From: Rhizobiales bacterium 62-17
Lineage (GTDB): Bacteria > Pseudomonadota > Alphaproteobacteria > Rhizobiales > Beijerinckiaceae
NCBI GenBank assembly: GCA_001898965.1
Contig: MKVW01000001.1
Coordinates: 1 to 64,000, forward strand
Length of the DNA stretch: 64,000 nucleotides
Direction of reading: 5' to 3'
Below the pieces are notes generated by a model that saw only the letters and a program-made list of their open reading frames with translations, did no database searches and was not told the DNA's origin. This document shows positions 1 through 7,576 of the stretch, in pieces (positions within the stretch are counted from its first letter, which is position 1; each line of letters begins with the position of its first letter). The position numbers were made by a program, and so were the translations under genes.

Positions 1-1
1 G

Positions 2-508
2 GGGTCGAGCGCGGCATCCATGTCGCAATTGTTCTCGCCGGGCATGGGGGTTTGGGGCATCGCCGGCAATCTGGCGCAGACGGTGTTTGACGCGGGCGCT
101 TTGGCCGCCAAGCAGCAGGGCGCCGAGGAGGCGACCTTGCAGGCGGCGGCGCAATATCGCTCGACGGTTCTGATTGCCTTCCAGAATGTCGCCGATACGC
201 TGCGCGCCTTGCAGAGCGATGCGCGGGCGCTGAATGCGGCGATCGCGGCGGAACGCTCGGCGGCGCAGAACAACGATCTGGTGCGCAAACAGGTGGAGGC
301 CGGCCAGATCAGCCTGCCGCTGCTGCTGGCCGCCCAGCAAGCCTATCTGCAGACCGCCTTGGCGCGGGTGCAGGCGGAGGGCCAGCGCGTCACCGATACG
401 ATTGCTTTGTTCCAGGCTTTGGGTGGCGGCTGGTGGAATCGTCCAGGTCCGCTCGTCCCACCCGTCGTACCCGCCGATCCCACAGCCCAGACCGTCGCCG
501 CGAATTAA
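2..508 (+). CDS. Outer-membrane efflux protein (TolC/NodT type), 3' part
   Basis: Reading frame open from the window edge to the stop, so this is the C-terminal part (about 168 residues) of a longer gene. The protein has long alpha-helical stretches rich in Ala, Gln and Glu (QNVADTLRALQSDARALNAA and LVRKQVEAGQISLPLLLAA) ending in ALGGGWW. This is typical of the second coiled-coil and beta-strand repeat of RND outer-membrane channel proteins. It would form the trimeric exit duct of a tripartite pump; the pump and adaptor genes would lie to the left of the window. The tail after GGGWW is proline-rich and unstructured. An internal ATG at 20 is not a likely start, because the family needs the upstream half. 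Confidence 0.8.
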   Translation, partial: GSSAASMSQLFSPGMGVWGIAGNLAQTVFDAGALAAKQQGAEEATLQAAAQYRSTVLIAFQNVADTLRALQSDARALNAAIAAERSAAQNNDLVRKQVEAGQISLPLLLAAQQAYLQTALARVQAEGQRVTDTIALFQALGGGWWNRPGPLVPPVVPADPTAQTVAAN

Positions 509-538
509 GCGGCAGCGCACTGTCCGTTCGAATGTGAA

Positions 539-910
539 CTAACGAAAGGACGGCGCGAAAACAGGATTGTCGTTCGGCAGCCGCAGATGCGCGCGGCTTG
601 GGCCATCGCGATCTTCGCCGGACATGTAAAATCCGTTCGTCATCTGTCTGCCCAACGGTGCCGGAGGCGGCCCCAGGGGTGGGCGTTGATCGACCCGGCG
701 CTGCACCCGCACGCGTCCGCCGATCCGCGCACAGCCGCCGTCGGTGGTGGCGACGAAGCCCGAGCCATAGATCGCGCAACGATTGGCCTGTGCCAGCCGC
801 GTGGTGTGCGTATCGGCTGCAAAACCCGGCGTGGTCAGCAGCAGACACAATGCGCCCGTCTGCGAGAGGCGGGAAAGCGCTAAAGGCTGAATAGGACGAT
901 GATCCGTCAA
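539..910 (-). CDS. Small secreted protein with a porin-like N-terminal motif
   Basis: About 123 residues if translation begins at the TTG at 910; the frame stays open upstream to 1105, but that part overlaps the end of rsmE. After a hydrophobic stretch resembling a signal peptide (TGALCLLLTTPGFAAD) comes CAIYGSGFVATTDGGCARIG. This resembles the conserved start of mature alphaproteobacterial porins (Cys, YG-GF, Cys, IGG-VR-). No beta-barrel follows: the rest is short, Pro/Arg-rich and low-complexity. It may be a small envelope protein family or a decayed porin. No function can be assigned. Start and coding status are uncertain. Confidence 0.5.
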   Translation of the reverse strand: MTDHRPIQPLALSRLSQTGALCLLLTTPGFAADTHTTRLAQANRCAIYGSGFVATTDGGCARIGGRVRVQRRVDQRPPLGPPPAPLGRQMTNGFYMSGEDRDGPSRAHLRLPNDNPVFAPSFR

Positions 911-1092
911 ACTGTGCCGCCGTAGCTGCTGGATGGGCCGGAAACGAGGATGATATGCCGATACGCAGGCATAAGGCCGATTGGATCGGCTGACCACCGA
1001 TTCATACGAAGATCGTGGCAAGATCAAGATGATGTCGTCTTTCTTACCCGGGTTCCACAATCTAGCCCGGGGTTTCGCGCTCCCGTGGGGTG

Positions 1093-1848
1093 TCAGCCAC
1101 GCCAATCGCCGATGGCGGCTTGCACCACGGCCAGCGCCGCGACGGCGGCCGTATCGGCGCGCAGAATCCGCGGCCCCAGCGAGATGCCGATGACGCCAGG
1201 CACCGCATGGATCAGCCTGCGCTCGGCATCGTCAAAGCCGCCCTCGGGGCCGATCAACACGGCGAGTGTGGGAGCGGGCGTGTCGGCGACCGCCTGGCGC
1301 AGCATCTGCACGGGCTCGGCAATGGCCGCATCCTCGTCGCAGAAGACGAGCCGGCGCGCTGCGGGCCAATCGCGCAAGATCCGCTCAAGATCGATTGGTT
1401 CCGCAACCTCTGCGATGGTCATGATGCCGCATTGCTCCGCCGCTTCGATCGCATTGGCCTGCAGGCGTTCGAGATTGACGCGTTGCACCTGCGTGCGACG
1501 CGTCAGCACTGGCTGCAACTTGCTGGCGCCCATTTCGACGGCCTTCTGAGCCATATAGTCCAGGCGGGCATGTTTGATCGGCGCGAAGAGATAATGCAGG
1601 TCGCAAGCGGGCTGTTGGCTGCGCGCCTGTTCGCTGATGTCGAGGCGCGCCGACTTGCGCGTGCCCGGCGCGATCCGAGCCGACCACTCGCCGTCGCGGC
1701 CGTTGAACACGAGAATCGTATCGCCTTCGCGCAGCCGCAGCACGTTGAGAATGTAGTTCGATTGGTCGCGCTCAAGATCGACGACGGCGCCGGCTGCGAG
1801 CGGATGGGGAACAAAAAGACGTGTAGCGGCAAAATCGTAGCGGGGCAT
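1093..1848 (-). CDS. rsmE: 16S rRNA (uracil(1498)-N(3))-methyltransferase RsmE
   Basis: 251 residues from the ATG at 1848 (MPRYDFAATRLFV); the frame extends upstream, but family members begin here. RsmE methylates N3 of U1498 in 16S rRNA within assembled 30S subunits, using S-adenosylmethionine. Seen: an N-terminal PUA-like domain (NYILNVLRLREGD, VFNGRDGEW) and the C-terminal SPOUT knot with IGPEGGF and LGPRILRADTA, the SAM-binding trefoil signatures. It is transcribed divergently from the secreted-protein/ubiA pair. The neighbourhood rsmE, ubiA, gshA recurs in Rhizobiales. Confidence 0.95.
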   Translation of the reverse strand: MPRYDFAATRLFVPHPLAAGAVVDLERDQSNYILNVLRLREGDTILVFNGRDGEWSARIAPGTRKSARLDISEQARSQQPACDLHYLFAPIKHARLDYMAQKAVEMGASKLQPVLTRRTQVQRVNLERLQANAIEAAEQCGIMTIAEVAEPIDLERILRDWPAARRLVFCDEDAAIAEPVQMLRQAVADTPAPTLAVLIGPEGGFDDAERRLIHAVPGVIGISLGPRILRADTAAVAALAVVQAAIGDWRG

Positions 1849-2122
1849 CGGCAGGAAGATTCCAGGATTTGACCGTCGAGAAAAGCCCAAGAAACGCTGA
1901 GATTGTGCGGTGTCAGGCTCAATCAGAGCCGTTTTCCATGAATCCGTCCTATTTTGAAGGCTAAATCGCGAAATTCTCAGGCTCTTGCCGTCAGTGACAC
2001 TAGATTGTTAAAAAGCCCGCCAATTGAGAGGCTGACTCCTCATGCGGCGGAGCAGTTTCAGCCGGGGTCCGCGGTGATCATGCAGCGGGCCAGATGCGCA
2101 GCGAAGGTAGTAGAGGATGGCC
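1849..2122. other. Divergent intergenic region rsmE / secreted protein
   Basis: About 270 bases between two divergent starts, so promoters for both are expected here. The stretch around 1940-2010 is clearly more AT-rich than its surroundings. I could not identify convincing -35/-10 pairs, a riboswitch or an RNA gene. Confidence 0.4.
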
Positions 2123-2575
2123 ATGAACCCGACACCCCGCGCCGGTTTGAAACCGGTGCTCGCGACCCTGGTCGCTGCCGGGCTGCTCACCGCGGCGGCG
2201 CCGGCATTTGCGCAGTCGTGCAACGAGGACATCGCCAAGTTCCAGCAACGGCGAGAAGCTCAGATCGGCGCGCTGAACAGTCTCAGCAAGAAGGGCAAAG
2301 GCAAGCTCGATCCGATCGCCGCCTGCCCACGTCTGCGCGGCCTCGTGGCGGTCGAGAACGAGATGTTCGCTTACATGACCAAGAACCAGAGCTGGTGCAG
2401 CATTCCCGACGACGTGATGGGTCAGGTCAAGGAAGGTAAGGGCAAGTCCGCCAATCTCGCCGCGCAAGCGTGCAAGGCCGCCGCCATGGCGCGCAAGATG
2501 CAGCAGCAGGCTCGCGAAGGCGGCGGGCAACCGGGTGCGCCGCAGGCGCCGCGGCTGCCCAGCGGCCCGCTCTAA
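2123..2575 (+). CDS. Conserved secreted protein of unknown function
   Basis: 150 residues from the ATG at 2123. That start has AGAGG six bases upstream, while the ATG at 2117 directly abuts the same AGAGG and has no spacing. It has a clear Sec signal peptide (positive N-terminus, then LATLVAAGLLTAAAPAFAQS, cleavage after AFA). The mature protein is helical with four cysteines (SCNED, AACPRL, SWCSIP, AQACKA), suggesting two disulfides, and a Pro/Gln/Gly-rich tail. It lies three bases upstream of ubiA and is probably co-transcribed. No enzymatic motif is recognised; periplasmic location is inferred. Confidence 0.75.
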   Translation: MNPTPRAGLKPVLATLVAAGLLTAAAPAFAQSCNEDIAKFQQRREAQIGALNSLSKKGKGKLDPIAACPRLRGLVAVENEMFAYMTKNQSWCSIPDDVMGQVKEGKGKSANLAAQACKAAAMARKMQQQAREGGGQPGAPQAPRLPSGPL

Positions 2576-2578
2576 GCC

Positions 2579-3532
2579 TTGTCGAGCGAACCATCTTCCA
2601 ATGCTTCACGGTCACTGCCCGATTCTGTTTCGGGCAGCCTTGTTCTGAGATGGGCGCCTGACGCGGCGATCCCCTTCATTCAATTGGCGCGCATCGACCG
2701 GCCGATCGGCTGGTGGCTGGTGTTGTTGCCGTGCTGGTGGTCGGCGGCTCTGGCCGGCATTCAGCAAGGCAGCGGACCCAACTGGTGGCACGTTCTGCTG
2801 TTTCTGATCGGCGCCATTTCTATGCGTGGCGCCGGCTGCGTCTATAACGATATTGTCGATCGCGATATCGACGCGGGGGTTGAACGTACGCGCGGGCGGC
2901 CATTGCCGTCGGGTCGCGTCTCATTGACCGCAGCCGCTGTCTTTCTCGTTCTGCTTTCGCTGATCGGCGCCGCGGTTCTTCTATCGTTCAATCGCTTTGC
3001 CATTGTCACCGGCCTTGCGTCGCTGCTCATTGTCGCGATCTATCCCTTCATGAAGCGCGTGACGTCCTGGCCTCAGGCGGTGCTCGGGCTCGCATTTGCT
3101 TGGGGCGGTCTCATGGGTTGGGCGGCGGCTTTCGGCTCGCTCTCCTGGCAGGCCGTGCTGATCTATCTCTGCGCGATCTTCTGGACCATCGGCTACGACA
3201 CGATCTATGCGCTGCAGGATGCACGCGATGATGCGATCGTCGGCGTCAAATCGACCGCCCGCCTGTTCGCGCAAAATGTGCGGCTTGGCGTGGCAATCTG
3301 CTACGTGCTGGCGCTCGGCTGTGCGGCTCTGGCGATCGCCGGCGTGCATGGCGGCGTTCTCGCTTGGACGGGCTGGCTTGCTTTTGCCGCCCATCTCGGC
3401 TGGCAGGTCAGCCGCATTGAACGCGCCGACACACGCGTCGCATTGATGCTGTTTCGCTCCAACCGCGACGCGGGTCTGCTTTTCTTCGCCGGCCTTGCGG
3501 CCGACGGAATGTTGTCGCGCAGCCTGTTCTAA
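2579..3532 (+). CDS. ubiA: 4-hydroxybenzoate polyprenyltransferase UbiA
   Basis: 317 residues from the TTG at 2579; there is no in-frame ATG before the conserved region, so a TTG start fits. This integral membrane enzyme prenylates 4-hydroxybenzoate at C3, an early committed step of ubiquinone synthesis. Both Asp-rich Mg-diphosphate motifs are present: NDIVDRDID at residues 90-98 and YDTIYALQDARDD at about 206-218. Around eight hydrophobic segments follow the IDRPIGWWLVLLPCWWS opening. It follows the secreted-protein gene by three bases and ends just before the convergent DUF6101 gene. Confidence 0.95.
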   Translation: MSSEPSSNASRSLPDSVSGSLVLRWAPDAAIPFIQLARIDRPIGWWLVLLPCWWSAALAGIQQGSGPNWWHVLLFLIGAISMRGAGCVYNDIVDRDIDAGVERTRGRPLPSGRVSLTAAAVFLVLLSLIGAAVLLSFNRFAIVTGLASLLIVAIYPFMKRVTSWPQAVLGLAFAWGGLMGWAAAFGSLSWQAVLIYLCAIFWTIGYDTIYALQDARDDAIVGVKSTARLFAQNVRLGVAICYVLALGCAALAIAGVHGGVLAWTGWLAFAAHLGWQVSRIERADTRVALMLFRSNRDAGLLFFAGLAADGMLSRSLF

Positions 3533-3538
3533 CGGCTC

Positions 3539-4078
3539 TCAGTGACGCGCGATGATCTCGCGTTCGCCGTGATGCACCACATCCATGCGGACGAGCGTGC
3601 CGGGCTTGCGCCGACGCAGGAAGCGACCGCGCCGGGCGAGCAGCGTCGTTCCCTTGCGCGCATGGTCTTGCGGCCTGGCGCAATCGATATCGCCGAGACG
3701 CCGGCGAATGCATTCCATCTGGCCGCCGGCCCGTTCGACGTAAAGCGGCAGCGCGAAATATTCGCCCCAATATTGCAGATGGGCGAACGCTTCGCGTTCG
3801 TCGCTGGTATCGGCGAGCAGAATGCGCAGGTCCGCATCATTGTGGCTGAGGCTGACCAGATAGCGTTGGCTATTGGCCGCTTCGCCGGTCGCCTTGAACA
3901 CGACGCCGCGATAGGCGCGCGCCGGCACGCGAATTTTCATCCGCACGCCACGGTGCCGCCGGCGGATGACGATGCCTTGCCGCAGCAAGGTCACCTCGCG
4001 CTGGCCGCCGTCGGCCCGCGTGTCGACACATGCCAGCGTCGGCCATTCCGATTTGAGATCCTGTGCTTCATTCGCCAT
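3539..4078 (-). CDS. DUF6101 family protein
   Basis: 179 residues, Arg-rich, soluble and without a signal peptide. It matches the uncharacterised DUF6101 family found in Rhizobiales: a basic middle section (IRRRHRGVRMKIRVPARAYRGVV), then a beta-rich section (RYLVSLSHNDADLRILLADT) and a basic C-terminus. It is convergent with ubiA (six bases between stops) and lies downstream of gshA on the same strand. Family assignment is from memory of the pattern; function unknown. Confidence 0.7.
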   Translation of the reverse strand: MANEAQDLKSEWPTLACVDTRADGGQREVTLLRQGIVIRRRHRGVRMKIRVPARAYRGVVFKATGEAANSQRYLVSLSHNDADLRILLADTSDEREAFAHLQYWGEYFALPLYVERAGGQMECIRRRLGDIDCARPQDHARKGTTLLARRGRFLRRRKPGTLVRMDVVHHGEREIIARH

Positions 4079-4270
4079 TTGACTGCCTCGTCCGGGTTTC
4101 CGGTTCTGAGGTCAGCCTAGGCTTGGATGGGCGCGGATCGCCTAACAGGTCTGGTTAAGGGCCGTTAATCGGCCCGCTATGCGCAGGTTTTGGCCGGTAG
4201 GCTCAACATGGCCTTGGGCCGATAGTTCAAATTGTTCGTATCGGCGCAGGGGTGCCGAAAGGGCGGCGTT
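4079..4270. other. Intergenic region gshA / DUF6101
   Basis: 192 bases between two minus-strand genes. It holds two TTAA tetramers six bases apart (4155-4168), not the seven of a CtrA box. No convincing terminator or RNA gene is seen. Confidence 0.35.
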
Positions 4271-5638
4271 CTAAAGCCGCGCCTCGGCGAAAATCGGCAG
4301 GACGGAATGTTTCCAGGGTCCGTTGAATTCAGCGATGAGGTCCTGCGCCGCGGTGCGGCCGGTCTCGACACGATGATCGAGCAGATCGAGAAAATGCCCT
4401 TCGTCGCGGCCCTGGGCATCGCGCTTGGCACGTCGCTGCAGGCCTTCTCGGGCAAGCGCCAGAACGTCCCGGCCGATGTCGCGCAGACTGCGCCCGGCGA
4501 TCTGCGCGTTGAGCCCGATCTGGGGCACGTCGTCGCGCAGTCTTTGTCGTTCGGTCGCGCTCCAACGGCGGACGATTTCCCAGGCGCCGTCGAGTGCGGA
4601 CGCATCGTAGAGCAGTCCGAAATAAAGCGCCGACATCGCCACCACGTGATCGGCCGAACCCATGTCGGCGCCACGCATTTCCAGAAAGCGTTTCAGCCGG
4701 ACTTCTGGAAAGATGGTCGACAGATGGTTGGCCCAGTCGGAGACCGTGGCGCGCTCCCCGGGCAAGACCTCGAGCGTGCCGGCCATCAGATCGCGGAAGT
4801 CGGCGCCGGCCACGTCGTGATAGATGTCGCCACGTTTGACGAAATACATCGGCACTTGCAGCGCATAGTCGACATAGCGATCGAAGCCGAAACCTTCTTC
4901 GAAGACGAAGGGCAGCATGCCGGCGCGTTGATTGTCGGTATCGCGCCAAATCTCGGATCGTTCCGACAGGCGCCCGTTGGTCTTGCCCTCGGTGAAGGGT
5001 GAATTGGCGAAGAGCGCCGTCGTCAGCGGTTGCAGGGCCAGCGAGACACGCAGTTTTTTGACCATGTCGGCTTCGGAAGTGAAGTCGAGATTGGTCTGCA
5101 CCGTGCAGGTGCGATACATCATGTCGAGGCCACGGGTGCCGACTTTCGGCATATAGCCGGTCATGATCTTGTAGCGGCTCTTGGGCATTTTCGGCGTTTC
5201 GGCCAGCGTCCACAGCGGGCTCATGCCAAGGCCGAGAAAACCGATGCCGTGCCGCTCCGCCACCTGATTGGCGAGCGCGAGATGGGTCCTGAGTTCTGCG
5301 GCCGTGTCGTGCGCGCTGGCGAGCGGCGCGCCCGACAGTTCGAACTGGCCGCCAGGTTCGAGCGAGATGGCGCCGCCGCGATCGTCGAAAAGACCGATCA
5401 GCGCCTCGCCGTCGAAAATCGGTTGCCAACCGGCGTCGGTCTGCATGCCCTCGAGAAGGGCGCGGATGCCATGGTCGCCGTCATAGGGAACCGGCGATTG
5501 GTCGGCCAGGTAGAACGGGAACTTCTCGTGTTCGGTGCCCACGAGCAGATCGCCGCTTTGTTTGATGCCCTGTTCAAACCAGGCGACGAGTTCGTTGCGC
5601 GATTCGATTGGTGTGGTGTCGGACGTGTCGCGCGCCAT
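4271..5638 (-). CDS. gshA: Glutamate-cysteine ligase, plant/alphaproteobacterial type
   Basis: 455 residues from the ATG at 5638 (MARDTSDTTPIESR); in-frame upstream ATGs (5695, 5719) give a Pro-rich extension unlike the family. It catalyses ATP-dependent formation of gamma-glutamylcysteine, the first step of glutathione synthesis. Seen: GTEHEKF at residues 34-40 and SLEPGGQFELSG at 93-104, both active-site signatures of the GCS2/plant-type ligase, and CTVQTNLDF and NSPFTEGK further on. The second enzyme, gshB, is 50 kb away in the same window rather than adjacent. Confidence 0.93.
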   Translation of the reverse strand: MARDTSDTTPIESRNELVAWFEQGIKQSGDLLVGTEHEKFPFYLADQSPVPYDGDHGIRALLEGMQTDAGWQPIFDGEALIGLFDDRGGAISLEPGGQFELSGAPLASAHDTAAELRTHLALANQVAERHGIGFLGLGMSPLWTLAETPKMPKSRYKIMTGYMPKVGTRGLDMMYRTCTVQTNLDFTSEADMVKKLRVSLALQPLTTALFANSPFTEGKTNGRLSERSEIWRDTDNQRAGMLPFVFEEGFGFDRYVDYALQVPMYFVKRGDIYHDVAGADFRDLMAGTLEVLPGERATVSDWANHLSTIFPEVRLKRFLEMRGADMGSADHVVAMSALYFGLLYDASALDGAWEIVRRWSATERQRLRDDVPQIGLNAQIAGRSLRDIGRDVLALAREGLQRRAKRDAQGRDEGHFLDLLDHRVETGRTAAQDLIAEFNGPWKHSVLPIFAEARL

Positions 5639-5895
5639 GAAACTCGTTTTTGAAACGGTGGGTTGCAAAGGGCCCCCCAGGGCCGGAGTCTTCATAGGCG
5701 GGCGCGAGGAGCTATGCAACGGGCGGACGCATAATCGGCCACGGCGCTGATTTCACGGTGATTTGAAGGGAAAAGGGGCGGGCGCCCCGGCCGGCCAAAC
5801 AGGGTTAAATTCCGTGAACGGGATTGGATCTGCCCGGTTAATCAGGCGATTAACAATTATGGCCATACTGGGGGAACTACCGGGAGGGCGTCCCT
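5639..5895. promoter_or_regulatory. gshA / Flp pilin divergent region with an inverted repeat
   Basis: 257 bases between divergent starts. An inverted repeat, GTTAAT - 6 bases - ATTAAC, lies at 5837-5854, about 40 bases before the pilin start. It gives two TTAA elements separated by eight bases, near but not equal to the CtrA consensus (TTAA-N7-TTAA). The pilin ribosome site GGAGG is at 5883-5887. The rest is GC-rich with no gene. Confidence 0.4.
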
Positions 5896-6066
5896 ATGTC
5901 ATGGCTTTTGAAATTCTGGCGCGATGCGAAGGGCGCGGCCTCGATCGAATATGGAATCATCGTCGTCGCCATAGCGCTGGTGATCGTCGCCGGCACCACT
6001 CTGATCGGTTCGCAACTGCGCGACAGATATTACGGTCCTGCGGCCAACAGCATGACGCTGGGATGA
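5896..6066 (+). CDS. Flp/Fap-type pilin subunit
   Basis: 56 residues from the ATG at 5896, with GGAGG eight bases upstream. The sequence opens MSWLLKFWRDAKGAASIEYG, followed by a hydrophobic helix (IIVVAIALVIVAGTTLIGSQ) and a short polar tail. This is the hallmark of type IVb Flp pilins: a short basic leader, a G-A-ASIEYG processing-type site with the Glu at +5, and one transmembrane helix. Such pilins are cut by the TadV/CpaA prepilin peptidase and assembled by the Tad secretion system for adhesion. No tad/cpa gene occurs in the window, so the export machinery must be elsewhere. It may be a structural pilin or a pseudopilin. Confidence 0.88.
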   Translation: MSWLLKFWRDAKGAASIEYGIIVVAIALVIVAGTTLIGSQLRDRYYGPAANSMTLG

Positions 6067-6093
6067 GACGGCCGGCCGGCGAACGACTGCTTT

Positions 6094-6678
6094 TTACTCG
6101 GATGTCGGGAAGCGCGGCTTCGCCCAGAAATCGCGCACGTCGGCCAGCGCCTTGATCCGCACCGCCATCAGCCGGTCGGCGCGCGCTTGCGCGTCCTCGA
6201 CCGTATCGGCCGTGCCATGGTTGACGAGTGCCACGGCGCGACTGAGCTTTTCACGCAGCGCCACCGTCGCCCGCTCGCAAATCGCAGCCAGGGTTTGCGG
6301 ATCGTCCGCGCCCTTGGTCTTGATATGCCGGCGGATCGACGCGACGGTTCCGGTCGCAAGGCGATCGAGGTCGTCGACGATGGCTTCGAAACGACTGCGG
6401 AAGCTGGGATTGAGGCGATTGTAATCGGCGAGCGCGGAATGGCTGCCCGGCAAGACCGAGCGGGAGAAATATTCCTGATAGGTGACGGGCTTCCAGGCTA
6501 GCAGATCGTCGAACAATTCCGGCATTGTCGGCAATTGCTCGATGATCATCAAAATCTCGTTGAAAAGATTAAGGTAATCATTGGCCAGACCAGACGCCGG
6601 GTTGACGAGTGAAGGCGCCGTATCATCCATCGCAGACACGCTGTTGCTGGCCGAACCCGACCCGTTTGACATGTTCAT
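6094..6678 (-). CDS. Conserved hypothetical cytoplasmic protein
   Basis: 194 residues, predicted mainly helical, with no signal peptide or membrane segment. It opens with a Ser/Asn-rich low-complexity section (MNMSNGSGSASNSVSAM). The body carries acidic and aromatic clusters (NDYLNLFNEILMIIEQLPTM, RFEAIVDDLDRLATGT). The ATG at 6672 is an alternative start. It is convergent with the pilin gene and divergent from the SRAP gene. I do not recognise the family; the amphipathic helices suggest protein-protein contacts, which is inference only. Confidence 0.65.
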   Translation of the reverse strand: MNMSNGSGSASNSVSAMDDTAPSLVNPASGLANDYLNLFNEILMIIEQLPTMPELFDDLLAWKPVTYQEYFSRSVLPGSHSALADYNRLNPSFRSRFEAIVDDLDRLATGTVASIRRHIKTKGADDPQTLAAICERATVALREKLSRAVALVNHGTADTVEDAQARADRLMAVRIKALADVRDFWAKPRFPTSE

Positions 6679-6806
6679 CCGTCCGTACCGATTCGGTCGA
6701 GCTCACAAAAGTTGGGGTAATTTAGATGGCGAATGATAATAAGAGATTGCCAAATCATCTGAAATTCGGCCGGCTCTTTGCTTTTTAACGATCTGGATTT
6801 TTGATC

Positions 6807-7547
6807 ATGTGCGGTCGTTTCGCGGTGACGCAGGCCCCCGACAGCATTCGCGCTTTTTTCCGTTACGTCGAACAGCCGAATTTTCCGCCACGCTACAATA
6901 TCGCGCCGACGCAGCCGGTGCCGGTGGTCCGCGTTGCCGACGGGCCCGGCGGTAAGGCGCGGCATTTCACGCTTCTGCGCTGGGGTTTTCTGCCGGGATT
7001 CGTCAAAGACCCAAAAGATTTTCCTTTGGTCATCAACGCGCGTTCCGAAACGATTTTCGATAAACCGAGCTTTCGCAATGCCATGCGCCGCCGGCGCTGC
7101 ATTTTCATCGCCGATGCATTTTACGAATGGCAGCGTGGATCGAAAGCCAAGGGTCGCAGCAAGACGCTCGTGCCCTATCTCATTCGCCGCCGCGACGGTG
7201 CGCCGATGGCGCTTGCTGGTCTGTGGGAAAATTGGATGGGGCCGAACGGCGAGGAAATGGAAACCGCTTGCATCGTCACCACCACCGCCAATGCGGTGAT
7301 GGCGCCGATCCACGATCGCATGCCGGTCATCCTTGAGCCCGAGAATTTCGATGCCTGGCTCGAGAATGATGCGGTCGATGCCGAAGAGGCCGCGGCTCTG
7401 ATGCGACCGGCGGGCGAGGATGTCCTCGAAGTGTTCGAAGTCTCCTCGGCCGTCAACAAAGTCGCCAATGATTCACCGGAAGTGCAGATGCCGGCGACGC
7501 ATGAGAAGCCGCCGCCGGATGACGGCGGCTACGGTATGCTGTTTTGA
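6807..7547 (+). CDS. SOS response-associated peptidase (SRAP/YedK/HMCES)
   Basis: 246 residues. The start is the ATG at 6807, because SRAP proteins must expose Cys2 after Met removal; the in-frame TTG at 6801 would bury it. SRAP forms a thiazolidine crosslink with abasic sites in single-stranded DNA and protects them. The catalytic set is complete: MCGRF with Cys2, Asn32 in RYNIAP, NARSE at 77-81, Glu108 in FYEW and His169 in PIHDRMP. Length is slightly above E. coli YedK (222), with a polar C-terminal tail. No LexA box was recognised upstream. Confidence 0.93.
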   Translation: MCGRFAVTQAPDSIRAFFRYVEQPNFPPRYNIAPTQPVPVVRVADGPGGKARHFTLLRWGFLPGFVKDPKDFPLVINARSETIFDKPSFRNAMRRRRCIFIADAFYEWQRGSKAKGRSKTLVPYLIRRRDGAPMALAGLWENWMGPNGEEMETACIVTTTANAVMAPIHDRMPVILEPENFDAWLENDAVDAEEAAALMRPAGEDVLEVFEVSSAVNKVANDSPEVQMPATHEKPPPDDGGYGMLF

Positions 7548-7576
7548 AGCGTCTATAGGGCTTTCGAGCAAAGACC

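Noticed and set aside
1090-1872. 260-codon open frame on the plus strand
   Set aside because: Antisense to rsmE, with no start context and no known domain.
4155-4168. TTAA-N6-TTAA as a CtrA box
   Set aside because: Spacing is six, not seven, and it lies between two same-strand genes with no cell-cycle role.
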